DNA of 64,000 nucleotides from Prevotellaceae bacterium UBA2744 (GTDB taxonomy: Bacteria; Bacteroidota; Bacteroidia; Bacteroidales; Bacteroidaceae), in assembly GCA_002353575.1 (NCBI GenBank), contig DEJQ01000032.1:1-64000 (forward strand). Direction: 5' to 3'. Positions within the stretch are counted from its first letter, which is position 1, and each line of letters begins with the position of its first letter. The translations under genes were made by a program, and so were the position numbers. The notes below the pieces were generated by a model. The model was given only the letters and a program-made list of their open reading frames with translations, did not search any database and was not told the origin of the DNA. Of this stretch, positions 41,648-50,247 are shown piece by piece.

Positions 41648-42355
41648 TTACAGTATGTTTTGTATTTCCCCTAAGGCATTAACCACGTAGGTCGGGGTTA
41701 CGGTGCTTTCGCTGAGGTCTGTTCCCCATCGGTTGAAGAGCAAGGCGTCGATGCCTGCATTCAGCGCACCCTTGATGTCGGTCTGGATGTTGTCGCCGAT
41801 CATAAGTGTTTGTTCCGGATTTGCTCCGGAGGTGGTCAGTGCGTAATCGAAGAAGAGGGACGAGGGTTTGTTTGCTCCCGCATCTTCGCTGAGGATGACA
41901 GTATCGAAGTAGTCGCGCAGTCCAGAAGCAGAGAGTTTTTTGTATTGAATCTCATGGAATCCGTTGCTGCATAGGTGCATCCGATAACCTTTTTCCCGAA
42001 GGTAGTCCATCAGTTCGTGTGCTCCGGGTACAACAGCAGATTTAGTGGAACAGTTATCGAGAAATGCATTGCTTATATCAAGACAGAGCTGCGGGGTGAC
42101 ACGGAGTCCGATGCCTGTACTAAGCGGGCGGCGGAAACGCTCCACGATAAGATAGTCGCGAGTTATTTCGCCTTTGGCATAACGGCTCCACAGGTCGATG
42201 TTGGTGGTCCAATAGGCATCGTAGAATGTCTCGGAATCGGGGAAGTAGCGTTCGAGATGAAATTCCCCGAAGGTTTCTTTCAGGGCGACATTGGCATTGT
42301 TGTAGGTGTCGTAGATTGTGTCGTCGAGGTCTATGAACAGGTCTTTATAGTGCAT
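41648..42355 (-). CDS. HAD-family hydrolase, YjjG-like nucleotidase
   Basis: A 235-residue HAD phosphatase. Motif I is DLDDTIYDT (residues 9-17, nucleophile Asp9), motif II is LCSNG, and motif III/IV are visible as ANKPSSLFFDYAL and MIGDNIQTDIKGA. The cap and length match YjjG-type pyrimidine nucleotidases. It overlaps the cbiJ-cbiD gene by 11 nt and ends the corrin operon. It may provide a phosphatase step such as alpha-ribazole-phosphate dephosphorylation, for which no CobC is seen; that is a guess. Confidence 0.8.
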   Translation of the reverse strand: MHYKDLFIDLDDTIYDTYNNANVALKETFGEFHLERYFPDSETFYDAYWTTNIDLWSRYAKGEITRDYLIVERFRRPLSTGIGLRVTPQLCLDISNAFLDNCSTKSAVVPGAHELMDYLREKGYRMHLCSNGFHEIQYKKLSASGLRDYFDTVILSEDAGANKPSSLFFDYALTTSGANPEQTLMIGDNIQTDIKGALNAGIDALLFNRWGTDLSESTVTPTYVVNALGEIQNIL

Positions 42356-44075
42356 ATATCTTTCCGTTATCGTCAATGAGCAATATTGTGAGCCTGCCGC
42401 AGGGCAAGAGCGGTTTGCAATGTTCGTTACAGTGTCGTATGACTACGGATACAAAGTCCGGAATCTGTGAGGCGGGTATGATTTCCCAAAGTTGCCGGGC
42501 AAGAGTAATGGAGCTGATGTCAATATTTATGTGTGCCTGTCGGAGCATCTGGCGAATGAATTCTGTGTCCATGGTAGTCTTGCGACTATGAGTGTCGAGG
42601 TTGCCTGCCGCGAGTTTTACGGCTTTACCAAGCATGAGTCCGAGTGTGACTTTCCCTATTCCAAGTTCTGCAGCTATCCGGAGTGTCGCTCCGATATAGT
42701 TACCATACTGCACGAATGCCTGAGAGGGCAATTCGGGATAGAGCGACCTGAGATAGTCTTCGCTTTTCGCTCCGCTATTTATCACTACTCTGTCGGCACC
42801 GCTGGCTTGGGCTATAGTCATACATTTACGTATGCTTTCGACAAAAGCCTCTTCGGAGAAAGGTTTCACGATACCGGAGACTCCGATGATGGATATGCCC
42901 CCCTCGATACCCAGTCGCGGGTTGAAGGTGCGTTTTGCTATTTCCGCACCCTGAGGCACAGAAATCGTGATGCACAGGTTACCCGGGATATTGTTTCGCA
43001 TCATCTCACGAGGTGATTTATTAATAGCAGCCTCACCTGGGGGAAAATCAAAGCCTGGTAATTTTATACGTCCCACTCCTTCACCTCCTACAATTTCAAA
43101 ATGGTCACTGAACCGGACGCTTGCCCTCACCTCTATACCATTAGTCACATCGGGATCGTCGCCCGCATCCTTCGTGCAGTAGGCATAGCCGTCGCCATAC
43201 CCAACCGCAACATGGATGGTCTCGCCATCGGGCAAGAGAACAGGAACCTCGGGAGGTGTCTGCCCCGTGGTCAGTCTTATCGCTGAAGCAATGGCGGCAG
43301 CAGTGGCACAAGTGCCTGTTGTCAGTCCACTATGCAGCGGGTAGAACTCGGGCAGGAGCTTTTCAACGGCTCTTCGTAATCCATGAGGACCATCAACAAT
43401 AGTGGAAAATTGAAAATCGGAAGATGAAAGTTCTGGTCGTCTGAGGGCTATGATGCGCATACCTTTCTTCCTTGCAGCTTCAACCTTTTCCACAAAGCCT
43501 CCAGACAGTCCGCTTTCCTTAAGCAGAATGGCATCAGCATCAACATCGATAGTATTACCGTCTTCATAAAAACAGAGGCGGTCGTCAGTGGCACCCTGTT
43601 GGTGGGCTATGCGTATGGAACTTTCGCGGTTCAAGATACGATAGAATACGTGCACACCTTTCGTCTCCAGCCATTTCAGTTTCCAAATACTCTGCACACC
43701 AGTAGTAGCTAACAGCGTATGAAGGTCGGATGGCACCTGAGTATAATCGTCAATCCATGTGATATCGTCCGCTCGCGGTGGATAAATTCTTTCGTATCGC
43801 ACGACAGGAATCTGCAATGCCTTCGTCACTTCGGCTATGGTCTGATGGAGCGCGGAAGCGAAGGGATGGGCAGCATCTATAATGAGTAGTATGCCGTGGT
43901 CGGCACAGAATCGCTGCATGGCATGCCTGTCCATTGTCCCGTCGGTACGTATGCCGTAGTGCAGGCTGATGGTCTGTTCACCAGTCTTGGTGCTGTAGAA
44001 GTACTGCCTTCCAGCTTCTTCCAGCACTTCTGCCGCTTTGCGTCCTTCTGTGGTTCCTCCGAATACGAGTATCAT
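42345..44075 (-). CDS. CbiJ-CbiD fusion: cobalt-precorrin-6A reductase and cobalt-precorrin-5B C1-methyltransferase
   Basis: A 576-residue bifunctional enzyme of the anaerobic corrin pathway. Residues 1 to about 245 are CbiJ: Rossmann start ILVFGGTTEGRKAAEVL and IDAAHPFAS. Residues about 250-576 are CbiD: SGLTTGTCATAAA, KDAGDDPDVTNG and GISIIGVSGIVKPFSEEAF. The start is the ATG at 44075, 7 nt after the CbiG-CbiF stop; a longer reading would overlap that gene without homology. The two reactions are not consecutive in the pathway (C1 methylation, then reduction after further steps), so the fusion probably serves channelled or balanced expression. Confidence 0.92.
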   Translation of the reverse strand: MILVFGGTTEGRKAAEVLEEAGRQYFYSTKTGEQTISLHYGIRTDGTMDRHAMQRFCADHGILLIIDAAHPFASALHQTIAEVTKALQIPVVRYERIYPPRADDITWIDDYTQVPSDLHTLLATTGVQSIWKLKWLETKGVHVFYRILNRESSIRIAHQQGATDDRLCFYEDGNTIDVDADAILLKESGLSGGFVEKVEAARKKGMRIIALRRPELSSSDFQFSTIVDGPHGLRRAVEKLLPEFYPLHSGLTTGTCATAAAIASAIRLTTGQTPPEVPVLLPDGETIHVAVGYGDGYAYCTKDAGDDPDVTNGIEVRASVRFSDHFEIVGGEGVGRIKLPGFDFPPGEAAINKSPREMMRNNIPGNLCITISVPQGAEIAKRTFNPRLGIEGGISIIGVSGIVKPFSEEAFVESIRKCMTIAQASGADRVVINSGAKSEDYLRSLYPELPSQAFVQYGNYIGATLRIAAELGIGKVTLGLMLGKAVKLAAGNLDTHSRKTTMDTEFIRQMLRQAHINIDISSITLARQLWEIIPASQIPDFVSVVIRHCNEHCKPLLPCGRLTILLIDDNGKIYAL

Positions 44076-44082
44076 GGGGGGG

Positions 44083-45867
44083 TTAGTCTGTACCCTTACG
44101 GAAGAGATGGGTAAAATGCTTGTCGTAGAGTTCGGACAGCCCCTGACGGTTGTCGATGGCTTCGCCCACCACAAGCATCGTAGTAAGCGTGAGCTTATTG
44201 TCACGAACAATATCAACCAGATTTTTCAGAGTGCCGCGATAGATTTTCTGGTCGGGCCACGTCAGGTGGTAACAGGCGGCGACGGGGGTGTCTTCGGGGT
44301 ATTCCTGCAGTAGTTCTCTCTGTACGTCATCTACTATGGCTGCAGAGAGGAAGATGCACATGGTACTCTGACTTCTGGCAAGCAGGTGGAGTTGTTCTTT
44401 CTGCGGCATAGGTGTACGCCCCTCGCCACGAGTGAGGATTATGGTCTGGGTACGCTCTGGAATGGTGAACTGACTCCTCAGTTCGGCTGCTGCAGCAAGG
44501 AAACTGCTGATTCCGGGAGTGATGTGGTAGGACATGCCGTGCCGGTCAAAGAATGCCATCTGTTCCTGAATGGCACCGAAGATACAGGGGTCGCCGGTAT
44601 GCAGACGGACTATGAAGTGATTGCGGTCGTAGTGTTCCTTCATCAGTTGACACTGCTCTTCGAGGGTCATGTCGGCACTGCTCCTAACTACTGCTCCTGG
44701 CTTGTGACATTCGGTCAGAGCCTTTGGGACAAGCGAACCGGCATATAATATAAGGTCGGCTTTCTCAAGCATTTTCCTGCCTCGTACACTCACAAGATCG
44801 GGGGCACCCGGTCCGGCTCCGACTATTTCGATATGCCCGTGTTTTGTTCTGAGATGTTTTTCGTCGATGGCGAGTGCAGCAGTCCAGCTGCTCCCCTTCA
44901 CCTTGGGAATGATAAGTTTGCCGTGGTTGGATCCGAGTATGGCAGCGGCTTCACACACACTTGGAGTACCCACATGCTTTGCTACGGTTTCGCTGGGATG
45001 AGGCACACTGACCCTGGAGAGTTGGTCGGCTGTGAAGAAAACGACCTCTTCTCCAAATTCGTCCGTAAGCATTTCGACAAAGGGTTCGTCGGCCTTCACG
45101 TCGATGGTGCAATAGCGATGGGAACAGGGCAGCACGCCCATAGCGGCAAATGTTTCGTCTATCTCGTCGTATATGGAATAATAGTCCTGGGGGTGGTGTG
45201 CCAAGCCGAAACCGATAGTACCTACCATCGGCACGAAATGCAGTTCGAGCATTCCCTGTGGCGCATAACGCTTGAATGGAGATACGATAATGAGCAACTT
45301 GTATTTCCCGGGGTCAGCCTCTTCGATACTGTCAATAATGGTTACGTGTTCAGGCTTAGTAGCCTCCAGGTAGTCTGTTCCCTCATCGCGAACTTCAAGC
45401 AGAAGGGCTGTGGGCTGACGGTTTACGAAGGCGAAGATGCAGTCGTTCATGTCTTCTATCTCACTGGCTACGGGCCAGTCGAAACGTTTCTCAAGGGTGT
45501 CGAGTGCCCATAGTCCGGCATTGTCGCTTTGAGTGGTTATCACGTCGTGTGCACCGATAATCCCTGCAATTTCCCGAGTCAGGTCGTTGGCTCCACCTAT
45601 ATGTCCGGAAAGTACGGAGATTACGTTCAGTCCCATACTGTCTATACAGACTACGGCAGGGTCACTGTGCTTGTCATCCACAAGAGGGGCAATGGTTCGC
45701 ACACAGATTCCCATCGCTCCTATAAATATGAAAGCATCATACCCGGACCACTGTGTCTGGACCTTTGAACGTTCTATGATAACGGCGCCCAACTCTATTT
45801 TCAATATCGTAGCAATTCCAACTCCAGCATCACCGGTCTGGACAATGGCTATTCTCTTTTTCTGCAT
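44083..45867 (-). CDS. CbiG-CbiF fusion: cobalt-precorrin-5A hydrolase and cobalt-precorrin-4 C11-methyltransferase
   Basis: A 594-residue bifunctional protein. Residues 1 to about 340 are CbiG (FIFIGAMGICVRTIAPLV; VLSGHIGGANDLTREIA; GTIGFGLAHH), which opens the ring lactone. Residues about 344-594 are a SAM-dependent tetrapyrrole methylase, CbiF, starting EIVGAGPGAPDLVSVRG with LYAGSLVP and RLHTGDPCIFGA. The CbiF product is the CbiG substrate, so the two steps are consecutive. The ATG at 45867 is chosen; it overlaps the upstream gene by 19 nt. Confidence 0.92.
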   Translation of the reverse strand: MQKKRIAIVQTGDAGVGIATILKIELGAVIIERSKVQTQWSGYDAFIFIGAMGICVRTIAPLVDDKHSDPAVVCIDSMGLNVISVLSGHIGGANDLTREIAGIIGAHDVITTQSDNAGLWALDTLEKRFDWPVASEIEDMNDCIFAFVNRQPTALLLEVRDEGTDYLEATKPEHVTIIDSIEEADPGKYKLLIIVSPFKRYAPQGMLELHFVPMVGTIGFGLAHHPQDYYSIYDEIDETFAAMGVLPCSHRYCTIDVKADEPFVEMLTDEFGEEVVFFTADQLSRVSVPHPSETVAKHVGTPSVCEAAAILGSNHGKLIIPKVKGSSWTAALAIDEKHLRTKHGHIEIVGAGPGAPDLVSVRGRKMLEKADLILYAGSLVPKALTECHKPGAVVRSSADMTLEEQCQLMKEHYDRNHFIVRLHTGDPCIFGAIQEQMAFFDRHGMSYHITPGISSFLAAAAELRSQFTIPERTQTIILTRGEGRTPMPQKEQLHLLARSQSTMCIFLSAAIVDDVQRELLQEYPEDTPVAACYHLTWPDQKIYRGTLKNLVDIVRDNKLTLTTMLVVGEAIDNRQGLSELYDKHFTHLFRKGTD

Positions 45868-47072
45868 TTTAATATGGTTATAGGATGATTGTCGTTGAGT
45901 ATTATTCTCATGGGCGGTTCTTGTATGAGTCCTAAGTCGGTGCAAGCCTCATCCCAAAGACGGTGGCTATCGGTCAGGACCTTCGGAGCCACTACGCTAT
46001 TCATCACTATCAGTCCGCCGGGGGACAAGACCGTGAGGACGTGTTGCATGATTTCCCTTAGTCTGCCACCGTGTCCGCCGATGAATACAGCATCGGGACG
46101 GGGTAGTGAGGCTATGTCTGCCATGAGGAAATCGCCTGTATGTATATCTATGCCGGGGACACCGAACCGACGGGCATTCTCGTTTATGATCGCTTCACAT
46201 TCCGGACGAATCTCGAAACTGCAGACGTGAAGATGTGGGAACTGAAGACGTGCCTCGATGGAAATGCTTCCAGTGCAAAATCCTATATCCCACAATGTCT
46301 GCCTTGTGCGCAGTTCCAGAGCCTGGAGTGTCAGAAGACGAAGGGGCATCTTGGTAATCATCTTCTCACGACCGTCGAGCAGGGAGAATTCTGCATCCGG
46401 CAGTCCGAACGGTCTGGTGTGCCATAAACCTTCCCTGCACAAGATTACGCAGTTGGGCATGGAAAAGGTCTTTCCCATGGCAGCTGCAAGACTGAGTGTG
46501 GTCACTTTCTCTTCATTGGGATTCCCCATACGTTCGCCTACATTGACAGTATAGTTCTTATAACCATAATCGAGCATACGTTGGGCTATGGCAGAGGGGG
46601 TGTGCTCTCGGTCGGTAAGCACACCAATCTTCGGGGCTCCTTCGATGAGTGCCCTGTCAAATTCATGCCAAGGACGCCCCGTCAGTGAGACGATTCTCAT
46701 GTCGTGACTTGGCATTAGCAACCTGTGCGAAAGCATCTGAAGGGAGTTCAGCGTAGGATATACTATAACTTCTGCATCAGGAATCCTCTGCCGGATGACG
46801 TTGGCAAAGCCATAGAACAAAGGGTCGCCACTGGCAAAAACTACGATTTTCTGTATATCGGATTCCTGACTCAGAACACGATACTGCCCGAAGACTGCAT
46901 CGAGGGGAACGGTGATGTCGATCCATTCGGCATCAACGGGCAAGAAACGGGAAACTATCTCATGATGGCGCTTTCCACCTGAAAATACTTTCCCCCTGCG
47001 TATCACCTCCAACACCTCGGGCGGAAAGAACGGCTCGGGATTGTCTGTTATGCCTATAACGATGAATCTCAT
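45849..47072 (-). CDS. cobL: CbiE-CbiT fusion (CobL-like precorrin C5,C15-methyltransferase/decarboxylase)
   Basis: A 407-residue bifunctional methylase. Residues 1-215 are CbiE (IVIGITDNP, FASGDPLFYGFAN, SLTGRPWHEF), the C5 methyltransferase. Residues about 235-407 are CbiT, a class I SAM methyltransferase with DIGFCTGSISIEA and DAVFIGGHGGRLREIM, for C15 methylation and decarboxylation of the acetate side chain. It overlaps the cbiH-cbiC stop by ATGA. Confidence 0.93.
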   Translation of the reverse strand: MRFIVIGITDNPEPFFPPEVLEVIRRGKVFSGGKRHHEIVSRFLPVDAEWIDITVPLDAVFGQYRVLSQESDIQKIVVFASGDPLFYGFANVIRQRIPDAEVIVYPTLNSLQMLSHRLLMPSHDMRIVSLTGRPWHEFDRALIEGAPKIGVLTDREHTPSAIAQRMLDYGYKNYTVNVGERMGNPNEEKVTTLSLAAAMGKTFSMPNCVILCREGLWHTRPFGLPDAEFSLLDGREKMITKMPLRLLTLQALELRTRQTLWDIGFCTGSISIEARLQFPHLHVCSFEIRPECEAIINENARRFGVPGIDIHTGDFLMADIASLPRPDAVFIGGHGGRLREIMQHVLTVLSPGGLIVMNSVVAPKVLTDSHRLWDEACTDLGLIQEPPMRIILNDNHPITILKCRKRE

Positions 47073-48472
47073 AAGTCCCGTCCCGGTCTGAGCCCGTCTG
47101 CGTCGTCGAAGGTAAGTATTGCATTACAAAGGGTGGCAGCAAGGTTGCTCCCCCCCTTTCTGCCCTCAACGATGATTTTGGGTATCTGCTTTAATGTCTT
47201 GACGGCATGTTTGCTCTCGCATACATGTACAAACCCTACAGGAGCAGCAATGATTCCGGCAGGATGCAGCTTGCCCATACGCACCAGATCACATATTTCG
47301 AAAAGTGCCGTCGGCGCATTACCGCACACATAGAGGGCATCGGGGTGTTCTTCGGCTGCCAGTCGCATACAGGCCTGACTGCGGGTGATGCCTTTCTCGT
47401 CAGCCATCTGTCTGGAACGAGGGTCATTGATATAACAGTGTACCTGAATGCCCAGTCTGTCTAAAGCCCCTTTGCGAATACCGCTCGCAGCCATCGTGAC
47501 ATCGGTGACGATGTGCCGGAGCGTTCCGTCCGTTATCTTTTTATATATAATCTCTGTTGCGCGGTCGTCCATCCACAGAGTCTGTTCCATACCGAAATCG
47601 GCCGTAGTGTGTATGGCATGGAGCAGAGGCCAGAGCCGCTGTATGGGTACATCTGGATGTTGCATCTCGGAGAGAATGGTACGGAAACTTTCCGTCATGA
47701 TGGACTGACCGGGTTTCATTTCATCTTGCAACTGCTCACGATAGTAGCCACGGGGGGTTATGAATTTCCCGTCAGCAATATACGATTGCGAGTTACCAAT
47801 CAGAATGACAGTGAACATATCCACATCCTCGGGGTCGAACCCGGCAAGGGTGGTCAATTTAATCTCCTGCTCGTCACGTCCTGCCTGACGCACATATCCC
47901 ACGGGAGTATCGCCACTGCGCTGCTGCAAGAATAATTCCACGAGACGATAGAGTTGCCAATACCGTCCGTGCGATTTGGGATTGTAGATGGCTGTGACAA
48001 AGTCTCCCATGGCAGCTGCCTGGATGCGTTTCTCGATAACCGACCAAGGTGTCATCAGATCGGAAAGGGAGATGATGCACGTATCATGACCGAGCGGTGC
48101 TCCCAGGAGCGATGCTGCTTTCTGAAAGGCTGAGATGCCAGGCAGAGTACAGATTTCGACATCTGACATACGCTCCTGCTGTTTCATCTGATAAATCAGC
48201 GGAGCCATTCCGTATATTCCAGCATCGCCCGATGAGATTACCACTACCACCTTTCCCTGCTCTGCCAACCGGAATGCTTCTTCGGCACGTTCACGTTCCT
48301 TCTTCATTCCGGTGTCAACGCACCCGCACCCCGGTTTTACATATTCTTTGATGAATTGGAAGTAATACTTATACCCCACAACTACATCTGCCTGCTCTAT
48401 TGCAGAGAGTACGGCAGGGGTTATGTCATCTTTACTGCCCGGCCCTATACCGGCAATGATTATTTTTCCCAT
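47069..48472 (-). CDS. CbiH-CbiC fusion: cobalt-precorrin-3 C17-methyltransferase and cobalt-precorrin-8 methylmutase
   Basis: A 467-residue bifunctional enzyme. Residues 1-243 are CbiH (IIAGIGPGSKDDITPAV, VVVISSGDAGIYGMA, TAIYNPKS), which contracts the ring and methylates C17. Residues about 250-467 are CbiC (IHTTADFGMEQTL, VTDVTMAASGIRKGAL, ESKHAVKTLKQIPKIIVEGR, GGSNLAATLCNAIL), the methylmutase with its key His in the IHTTAD motif. First cbi gene of this strand, 27 nt after the ackA stop, with no riboswitch or promoter between. Confidence 0.93.
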   Translation of the reverse strand: MGKIIIAGIGPGSKDDITPAVLSAIEQADVVVGYKYYFQFIKEYVKPGCGCVDTGMKKERERAEEAFRLAEQGKVVVVISSGDAGIYGMAPLIYQMKQQERMSDVEICTLPGISAFQKAASLLGAPLGHDTCIISLSDLMTPWSVIEKRIQAAAMGDFVTAIYNPKSHGRYWQLYRLVELFLQQRSGDTPVGYVRQAGRDEQEIKLTTLAGFDPEDVDMFTVILIGNSQSYIADGKFITPRGYYREQLQDEMKPGQSIMTESFRTILSEMQHPDVPIQRLWPLLHAIHTTADFGMEQTLWMDDRATEIIYKKITDGTLRHIVTDVTMAASGIRKGALDRLGIQVHCYINDPRSRQMADEKGITRSQACMRLAAEEHPDALYVCGNAPTALFEICDLVRMGKLHPAGIIAAPVGFVHVCESKHAVKTLKQIPKIIVEGRKGGSNLAATLCNAILTFDDADGLRPGRDL

Positions 48473-48499
48473 GAGTCAGGAGTGAGAGGTGAGAGGTGT

Positions 48500-49696
48500 T
48501 CACTTTGTCAGTTCGAGTGTGTCGAGTGCAATCATCAGTTCCTCGTCGGTCGGGATGCAGCAGACGGTTACCTTTGAGTCGTCGGCGCTGAGGATGGCTT
48601 CCTTGGCACGGCAACTGCGGTTTTTCTTTTCGTCCATCTTCACGCCCATGAATTCGAGACCTTCGGTAGCACCTTCACGTACTTCCCACTGATTCTCGCC
48701 TGCTCCGCCTGTGAAGAGGATGATATCCACACCACCCATGGCAGCAGCATATTCACCTATGTATTTCTTGATGCGGTAGCAGTACATTTCCTTTGCCAGA
48801 CGAGCCTTGTCGTTGCCTGCCTCGATACCAGCCAGGATGTCGCGGAAGTCGCTTGAGAGTTCGCTGACTCCGGCAAGACCGGATTTCTTGTTGAGCAGGT
48901 TGCTGATGCCCTTTGTGTCGAGGTTCAACTTGTCCATGAGGAATGTAACGGCTCCGGCGTCGATATCGCCTGAACGAGTACCCATGATAAGACCTTCGAG
49001 CGGAGTGAGTCCCATGCTGGTATCAACACACTTACCATCCTTAACGGCTGCAATAGAAGCTCCGTTGCCGATATGGCAGGTGATGATGCGCTTGCCCTCA
49101 GGTTTTACGCCGAGGAATTCGCATACGCGCTGACTGACGTAGCGGTGGCTGGTTCCGTGGAATCCGTAACGGCGCACTCCGTACTTGGCATATAGCTCAT
49201 ATGGCAGGGCGTACATGAATGCGTAGTCGGGCATGGTCTGATGGAAGGCTGTATCGAATACACCCACCTGAGGGATGTTAGGCAGCAGGGCTGTCACTGC
49301 GTTCACACCCTTTATGTTTGCGGGGTTGTGAAGCGGAGCGAGGTCGTTGCAGGCTGCGAAGGCTTCCATCACTTCTGGAGTGAGGAGCACCGACTTATTG
49401 AATTTCTCTCCTCCGTGTACCATACGGTGACCTACTGCGTCGAGTTCGTCGAGCGACTTCAAAACGGCATACTTGCCAGTCGTGAGCACTTCAAAGATGA
49501 ACTGAACACCGGCAGTGTGTTCAGCGATAGGACGGTCGAGTTGAATCTTCTCCCCGTTGTATTTCAGTTTGAGGAATGAGTCCGGTAGTCCGATTTTCTC
49601 GATACCGCCAGAAGTGATGACCGACTGATCGGTCATGTCGTACAGAGCATATTTAATGGAACTGCTTCCACAGTTCAGTACAAGAATTTTCTTCAT
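48500..49696 (-). CDS. ackA: Acetate kinase
   Basis: A 398-residue ASKHA-fold kinase making ATP from acetyl phosphate. Visible marks: VLNCGSSSIKYAL at the N-terminus, GHRMVHGGEKF, VFDTAFHQTMP, YGFHGTSHRYVS, THIGNG-like CHIGNGASIA, and FTGGAGEN. Complete length. It is downstream of pta but separated from it by a cassette with a four-helix-bundle gene. Confidence 0.97.
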   Translation of the reverse strand: MKKILVLNCGSSSIKYALYDMTDQSVITSGGIEKIGLPDSFLKLKYNGEKIQLDRPIAEHTAGVQFIFEVLTTGKYAVLKSLDELDAVGHRMVHGGEKFNKSVLLTPEVMEAFAACNDLAPLHNPANIKGVNAVTALLPNIPQVGVFDTAFHQTMPDYAFMYALPYELYAKYGVRRYGFHGTSHRYVSQRVCEFLGVKPEGKRIITCHIGNGASIAAVKDGKCVDTSMGLTPLEGLIMGTRSGDIDAGAVTFLMDKLNLDTKGISNLLNKKSGLAGVSELSSDFRDILAGIEAGNDKARLAKEMYCYRIKKYIGEYAAAMGGVDIILFTGGAGENQWEVREGATEGLEFMGVKMDEKKNRSCRAKEAILSADDSKVTVCCIPTDEELMIALDTLELTK

Positions 49697-49720
49697 TATT
49701 ATTATTATTAGTGAATAGTG

Positions 49721-50211
49721 AATAGTTAAAAGTGAAAAATCTAATTTACTACAAGTATACTATTGTGTTATTTTACAACAACCGACATATTACGTTTACA
49801 AGTATTCAAAGATGAAACCAACATTGCAATTATTTCGCCCAAATCCTTATCAAGACTTTCGAACTGTTTTTCGGTCAAACAATCTCCATCAAGAAGCATA
49901 TTTAGCCATCTGCGTGTTTCGTTTGCCTCTTTCAATGAAATATGTAATTTGGTTATAAAATCAGCAGGACTTTGTGCATATTGAGATTCGCCGATATTTG
50001 CTGAAATTGATGTACCTGAACGTAAGATTTGGGTATATATAGTAGCAAGGGACTTATCCTTCTCTCTGTGCATGTATTTAACCATCTTAATAATCCTTTT
50101 AGCAAAAGCAGCAGTTTTTGCAGAAAGGGGGGATTTCTCATTTTGATACATATATTTCCGGCAATTTTCACCACAATCTAATGAAACTTAGATTTTTCAC
50201 TTTTCACTATT
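49721..50211. mobile_element. Putative 491-bp cassette with 24-bp inverted repeats carrying an IVS-type gene
   Basis: The sequence at 49721-49744 returns inverted at 50188-50211 with 23 of 24 bases matching. Between the arms lies only the four-helix-bundle gene. No transposase and no clear target duplication were found. The same AGTGAAAAGTGAAAAAT-like motif occurs at 25.96 and 55.22 kb, so the arms belong to a dispersed repeat family. Confidence 0.4.
49768..50151 (-). CDS. Four-helix-bundle protein of the 23S rRNA intervening-sequence (IVS) family
   Basis: A 127-residue, helical, basic protein. The pattern AAFAKRIIKMVKYM, ILRSGTSISANIGESQYAQSPADF and LHISLKEANETRRWLNML is typical of the S23/avd-like four-helix bundles found in 23S rRNA intervening sequences, diversity-generating retroelements and as solitary genes. 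The fold binds nucleic acid in Avd; the role of solitary copies is unknown. It interrupts the pta-ackA pair and is flanked by inverted repeats. No reverse transcriptase is nearby. Confidence 0.85.
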   Translation of the reverse strand: MYQNEKSPLSAKTAAFAKRIIKMVKYMHREKDKSLATIYTQILRSGTSISANIGESQYAQSPADFITKLHISLKEANETRRWLNMLLDGDCLTEKQFESLDKDLGEIIAMLVSSLNTCKRNMSVVVK

Positions 50212-50247
50212 AACTTTTAATTTTAAACTTTATTTTTAAACTTTATT

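Noticed and set aside
49768..50151. Diversity-generating retroelement accessory protein (Avd)
   Set aside because: No reverse transcriptase, template repeat or variable repeat is found nearby, so a solitary IVS-type gene is the better call.
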